64,000 nucleotides of DNA from Paenibacillus_AA sp045062745. Its GTDB lineage: Bacteria; Bacillota; Bacilli; Paenibacillales; NBRC-103111. Shown here in pieces: positions 60,634 to 64,000 of the stretch. The notes under the pieces are model-generated. The model saw only the letters and a program-made list of their open reading frames with translations, ran no database searches and was not told the DNA's origin. Location of the stretch: positions 1 through 64,000 of the forward strand of contig NZ_JBJGED010000005.1 of NCBI RefSeq assembly GCF_045062745.1, given 5' to 3'. The position numbers and the translations under genes were made by a program. Within the stretch, counting starts at the first letter, position 1. Each line of letters starts with the position of its first letter.

Positions 60634-60784
60634 TGGGAGGCCTCATCGGGGAAAGACCTCCTTCAAAACTGATAATAACGTATACCGCAACGTGAGGGTC
60701 AATACCTTGTTAATCGTAAAAAATACCATGCGTGTCATAAATAAACCAATATACAGTAATTTAGCCGATTGATTATGATGTTCT

Positions 60785-60798
60785 TGTAAGCGTTTACC
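60785..60798 (+). promoter_or_regulatory. cre-like site before the large secreted protein gene
   Basis: TGTAAGCGTTTACC matches the cre consensus at 13 of 14 positions; it suggests CcpA control of the 60891 gene. Confidence 0.55.
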
Positions 60799-60890
60799 AT
60801 AATCCGAGAATGGTTTACAAGAGGAGGGATGGCATTCCAAAAAGCCTGCAAAATGATTCCATTCACAAAAAAAGAAGGAGGATTGTAAAG

Positions 60891-63800
60891 ATGTTGCTGA
60901 AGCGGTGGAAGCCTCAAGCTCGAAAACAAGCATTAAGCCGAATTGTTTCATTTGCTCTTACCGTATCCCTGATTCCTTTGTCCGCTTTTTCCGTCTCCAC
61001 GGTCCACGCAGCTGGCTCAGACGCCCAAATGCCTGACGCATCGGTAACGAATGCCGTCTACATACCGGCCGCGCCAGGCTCGGTCAATCTGGTGGATCCG
61101 TCCCGGTTCACTCCTCAGCCGGGCGTGAATCTGAAGGCAAGCTCGGAAGCCGCGGATCATCCGGGAGCGGACGCTTTTCGCACGGGGGGCAGCGGGTACT
61201 GGCGCAATTCCAGCCCGAATGTCTACATGACCGACTATTCGCCGTCTACCTTGGCCTTAACACTTGATTTGGGCGCCCCCAAAACGATCGATAAGCTGTA
61301 CCTGGAGCTCCCTAACTCGATCTCCAACATCCAAAGCAACGCCACTAGATTCGAGGTCTATTATTCGAACGACCCCGCATCTTGGGCTAGTGCACCGACC
61401 GCTTCCGATTCCGCGTACAATTACGACTGGAGAGGGCACGGCTGGACGCTGGCCGGCGGGACGGAGACGGAAGGCTTGTGGTCATATGTCACGTACAACG
61501 GGCAGCAGTGGGGATACGACACGAAGACATTCCTATACCCGTTCACGGCCCGTTACGTGATGATCAACACGGTCCTGGTTGGTCCCCGCGACAAGCGGGT
61601 GAACGATAGCAGCTCGATGATAGGACTATCCGGCTTGGCCATCTATGGCAAAGACAAGGTGGCGAATGCAACCTCTCTGTCACCGGAGAAAGCCACTTAC
61701 AGTACGTGGGATCAGTCCGCCCCTGTTTCTACTCAAATCAACCTTGCGGCCGGACAGATCCTAACGAGTGTGACGAAAGGCGAAACTACACTTCGTTCTA
61801 ATGTGGATTACTCGGTTTCGGGCAATACGGTAACATTTGCTCACCCATACTTGGCCAAGCTGCCGCTCGGCACGAATGAGTTTGCCTTTCATTATAACAA
61901 CGGCGCGCCTTCCATTTTCGCACTGGACGTTACCGCGCGCGGGTACGGAGACCATTACAAGACGATCAGGATGAATGCGATTGAAGGCGTCTCTCCCTAC
62001 AACGTATTGGGCGGCGCCATGAGGACCGACGAGCCGGTGGAGGGGCTGACCAAGCGGATCCGGGACGCCTATCACGCATATTACGGTGATCAACCTCAGG
62101 CGACAGCCGCCGATAACCACATACAGAGTGTTTGGGACAGCACCTTGCAAAAACAAGTGTTCCAGATTACGGCACACGGCCGAGGCTTGAATAACGAATA
62201 TCTGGATCGTGTGCGCGATGGAGAATATGGGCATAAAGGTGTGTTTGACTGGAATCTAGGCTATGTCGTCGACGGAGCGGCATTCAATGACCGGCAACGG
62301 ATCGAAATTCGCCCTAGCGAAGATTCCACCGGTGATTTCGTAGCTTATGAAGGCGATCTGGTCTCCTACGGATGGCTCTGGAATATTCCGGACGGCAATC
62401 AATGGAATCAATCGAACTTCCGGCATCTTTTCCAGCTGAAGGCGGTGAACCGCCAATTGGCGGATACATTGCCCGGAGGCAACAGCGGCGGCGAGAACGG
62501 TGCCTATATCCTCGCGATGTCGATCTCCGGTACTACTAACCGGGATCTCGTCGTGAATCATAACCGATATGACGGCGACAAGACGCTGATGAGAATTCCA
62601 CTCAAGGACATCGGCAGCCACTGGATTAAGGTGGAGCTGAACGCATTGATTTCCGACAGCGGCTGGTTAACGATTAAGATTACCGACATGGTAACCGGCA
62701 AAGTATACACCTATGACAGCCCGGACGTGTATCAAGTGTTCACGAATAAGGGCGCGACAGACGGAGTCAAAGACTTGTGGAGAAGACCGGAGCGAAGCGG
62801 AGGCTTCGAGACGGAATATCCGGCGGCATTCGATCAATATTTGCGGCCGAAATGGGGCATCTACCGCAGCTCAGCGAACGGCACGAATTCTGCGTACGAC
62901 GCCGGACTTCAAATCGCCGACATCACCATAAGCAAGGTGGCGTCCGGACTGTCCTCCGTCAACCTGGCGCTGAATAAAAAAGCGTACAATGCAGGCTCCA
63001 CCGCCGGTGCGAACCCGATTCAATTGCAGTCGGCTAGTGCCAATGAATTCGGCAACGCGAACAAGCTGACCAACGGCGTATTGGAAGACCCGACCAAATG
63101 GAATGTCACGAATGTGACCGCATTGGAGCAAATTGGAAATTATTCCTGGCTCGGTACCGACGGAGCGAGAAAAGGCAGCTTCATCCTCGATCTCGGTCAG
63201 GCGATGGATTTTAGCCAAATCCGGCTTTTCGCTAAATCCACCCGATTAAAAGGCGCCACCGTCTACGTATCGGACGACTACGGAACCCATACTGCGGCCG
63301 CCGAATTGGACGCGATGACGTTCAAGCAGGTGGATCGACGGACTGTTGAAGGCTACACGTTCGCAACGGGCAACACGAATGGAGGGGCAGATACGGAGGA
63401 TGCCTCCTATCCGATCAATCTAGGGAAAACGTATCATTCCCGTTATATCAAAGTCACCGTGGAGAACGCGTCCGGCGGCAATGCAGGCACGGATTTGACC
63501 GGGCCCCCGCGCCTCACCCAGGTTCAAGTGTTCAATGCGCCGAGTCCTCCGCAAAATCTTGTTCTGGATACCAGTGGTCCAGCTAAAACGTTGAAGTGGG
63601 ACGCCGACGTTATGAGCGAAGGCTACATGGTCTATAACGGCACTGCGGTCCTGTCCGATTTGCCCCAAGGCGCAACAAGCTATACGTTGCCCAGTACATT
63701 AGCCGATGTGTCCAAAGTAGCCGTACGCTCGAAGGGAACGGATTCGTATTCCCGCAAGGTTATGATTTCGGCGCCGGCCTTAGTGGCAGATCCGCAGGAT

Positions 63801-64000
63801 ACAACCTCTCCGGCGACGGAAGCACGCATCGATCCGGCTGTTCGGAACGGTTGGGTGAACAAGAACGCGTCGGTCACGCTGGCGGCTCATGACGCTCTCT
63901 CCGCCATAACGAAGACGGAGTATAAGGTAGGCGATACCGCGGATTGGCAGCTGTACACCGGGCCGATTGCTTTCCAGAATGACGGCGTCTACTCGTTGCT
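60891..64000 (+). CDS. large secreted carbohydrate-binding surface protein (3' end outside window)
   Basis: Open from ATG 60891 (AAGGAGG upstream) to the last base, 1036 codons without a stop. Signal peptide, cut near VHAAGS. Then a discoidin-like/CBM32-type domain (~40-260, ASSEAADHPGADAFRTGGSGYW), a CBM-X2-like domain (~262-350, LSPEKATYSTWD, SNVDYSVSGNTVTF), a large unassigned beta domain, another discoidin-like region (~690-880, GNANKLTNGVLEDPTKWN, FILDLGQAMDFSQIRLF) and at the end an OmpL47-like repeat (DTTSPATEARIDP...GWVNKNASVTL). No catalytic domain is recognised in the visible part. Likely a polysaccharide-binding exoenzyme or surface protein, under CcpA-type control by the 60785 site. 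Confidence 0.85.
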   Translation, partial: MLLKRWKPQARKQALSRIVSFALTVSLIPLSAFSVSTVHAAGSDAQMPDASVTNAVYIPAAPGSVNLVDPSRFTPQPGVNLKASSEAADHPGADAFRTGGSGYWRNSSPNVYMTDYSPSTLALTLDLGAPKTIDKLYLELPNSISNIQSNATRFEVYYSNDPASWASAPTASDSAYNYDWRGHGWTLAGGTETEGLWSYVTYNGQQWGYDTKTFLYPFTARYVMINTVLVGPRDKRVNDSSSMIGLSGLAIYGKDKVANATSLSPEKATYSTWDQSAPVSTQINLAAGQILTSVTKGETTLRSNVDYSVSGNTVTFAHPYLAKLPLGTNEFAFHYNNGAPSIFALDVTARGYGDHYKTIRMNAIEGVSPYNVLGGAMRTDEPVEGLTKRIRDAYHAYYGDQPQATAADNHIQSVWDSTLQKQVFQITAHGRGLNNEYLDRVRDGEYGHKGVFDWNLGYVVDGAAFNDRQRIEIRPSEDSTGDFVAYEGDLVSYGWLWNIPDGNQWNQSNFRHLFQLKAVNRQLADTLPGGNSGGENGAYILAMSISGTTNRDLVVNHNRYDGDKTLMRIPLKDIGSHWIKVELNALISDSGWLTIKITDMVTGKVYTYDSPDVYQVFTNKGATDGVKDLWRRPERSGGFETEYPAAFDQYLRPKWGIYRSSANGTNSAYDAGLQIADITISKVASGLSSVNLALNKKAYNAGSTAGANPIQLQSASANEFGNANKLTNGVLEDPTKWNVTNVTALEQIGNYSWLGTDGARKGSFILDLGQAMDFSQIRLFAKSTRLKGATVYVSDDYGTHTAAAELDAMTFKQVDRRTVEGYTFATGNTNGGADTEDASYPINLGKTYHSRYIKVTVENASGGNAGTDLTGPPRLTQVQVFNAPSPPQNLVLDTSGPAKTLKWDADVMSEGYMVYNGTAVLSDLPQGATSYTLPSTLADVSKVAVRSKGTDSYSRKVMISAPALVADPQDTTSPATEARIDPAVRNGWVNKNASVTLAAHDALSAITKTEYKVGDTADWQLYTGPIAFQNDGVYSL

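Noticed and set aside
60643..60951. Minus-strand ORF upstream of the MerR fragment as its missing HTH half
   Set aside because: The translation contains no MerR helix-turn-helix pattern, so it does not repair the gene by a frameshift.

Overview
The window looks like a chromosomal segment of a spore-forming member of the Paenibacillaceae (Paenibacillus/Cohnella-like). The evidence is indirect: strong AAGGAGG-type ribosome binding sites with frequent TTG and GTG starts, a YjcZ-type tiny membrane protein, a DUF1540 protein, a WGxxGxxG protein, a T-box leader, a ydaO-type c-di-AMP riboswitch, CcpA-like cre sites and large secreted carbohydrate-active proteins. No rRNA, tRNA, CRISPR array, insertion sequence or prophage was seen.

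Layout. 1-8064: tail of a large LuxR-type regulator, an unrecognised helical protein, an SDR-type protein, a polymorphic-toxin/immunity pair on the minus strand (PrsW-like membrane protease fused to a restriction-endonuclease-fold toxin, then Imm7), a DUF2935 protein, rpiA and DUF3147. 8134-14894: a thiazole/oxazole-modified peptide (TOMM) cluster with a precursor carrying 15 consecutive Cys-Ser pairs, an intrinsic terminator, a ThiF-like maturation protein, a docking/YcaO cyclodehydratase and a tandem SagB dehydrogenase, followed by a double MerR regulator. 15108-18863: a GNAT acetyltransferase, a UvrA2-like double ABC protein, and an uncharacterised gene behind a c-di-AMP riboswitch. 19097-24799: a LacI-controlled sugar operon (FucI-type isomerase, FGGY kinase, SDR). 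24811-26806: an HTH/periplasmic-binding-like regulator divergent from an orphan ModA lipoprotein. 26821-30331: a Zur-type zinc locus with two permease genes divergent from a COG0523 metallochaperone. 30360-32474: DUF1540, an MFS exporter and a divergent ArsR regulator with a perfect palindrome between the last two. 32558-35994: a second ThiF-like/YcaO pair, paralogous to the first but with no precursor, no SagB and no N-terminal recognition domain. 36127-39319: small and spore- or envelope-type genes, including a collagen-like protein. 39411-41922: a T-box leader with a Gln specifier before glnS, then a truncated nagA. 42059-50367: a second LacI regulon with MocA oxidoreductase, hydrolase, sugar-binding lipoprotein and a 1101-residue secreted glycosidase-like protein; two transcription units share the same 12-bp box. 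50438-56049: a broken two-component system, a stalk-domain lipoprotein, a hybrid histidine kinase and a YqeG paralogue without catalytic aspartates. 56216-64000: a second MocA/epimerase pair, a MocR regulator, a small membrane protein, a headless MerR/TipAS fragment and the start of a very large secreted CBM protein that runs off the window.

The most interesting system is the TOMM locus. Its core peptide contains 31 consecutive cyclisable residues (alternating Cys and Ser), which if fully processed would give a very long run of alternating thiazoles and oxazoles. A second, reduced copy of the cyclodehydratase lies about 18 kb downstream and may act in trans. The orphan c-di-AMP riboswitch and the PrsW-fused toxin are the next most notable features. 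All functional calls come from reading the sequence and recognising motifs; no database search was run.
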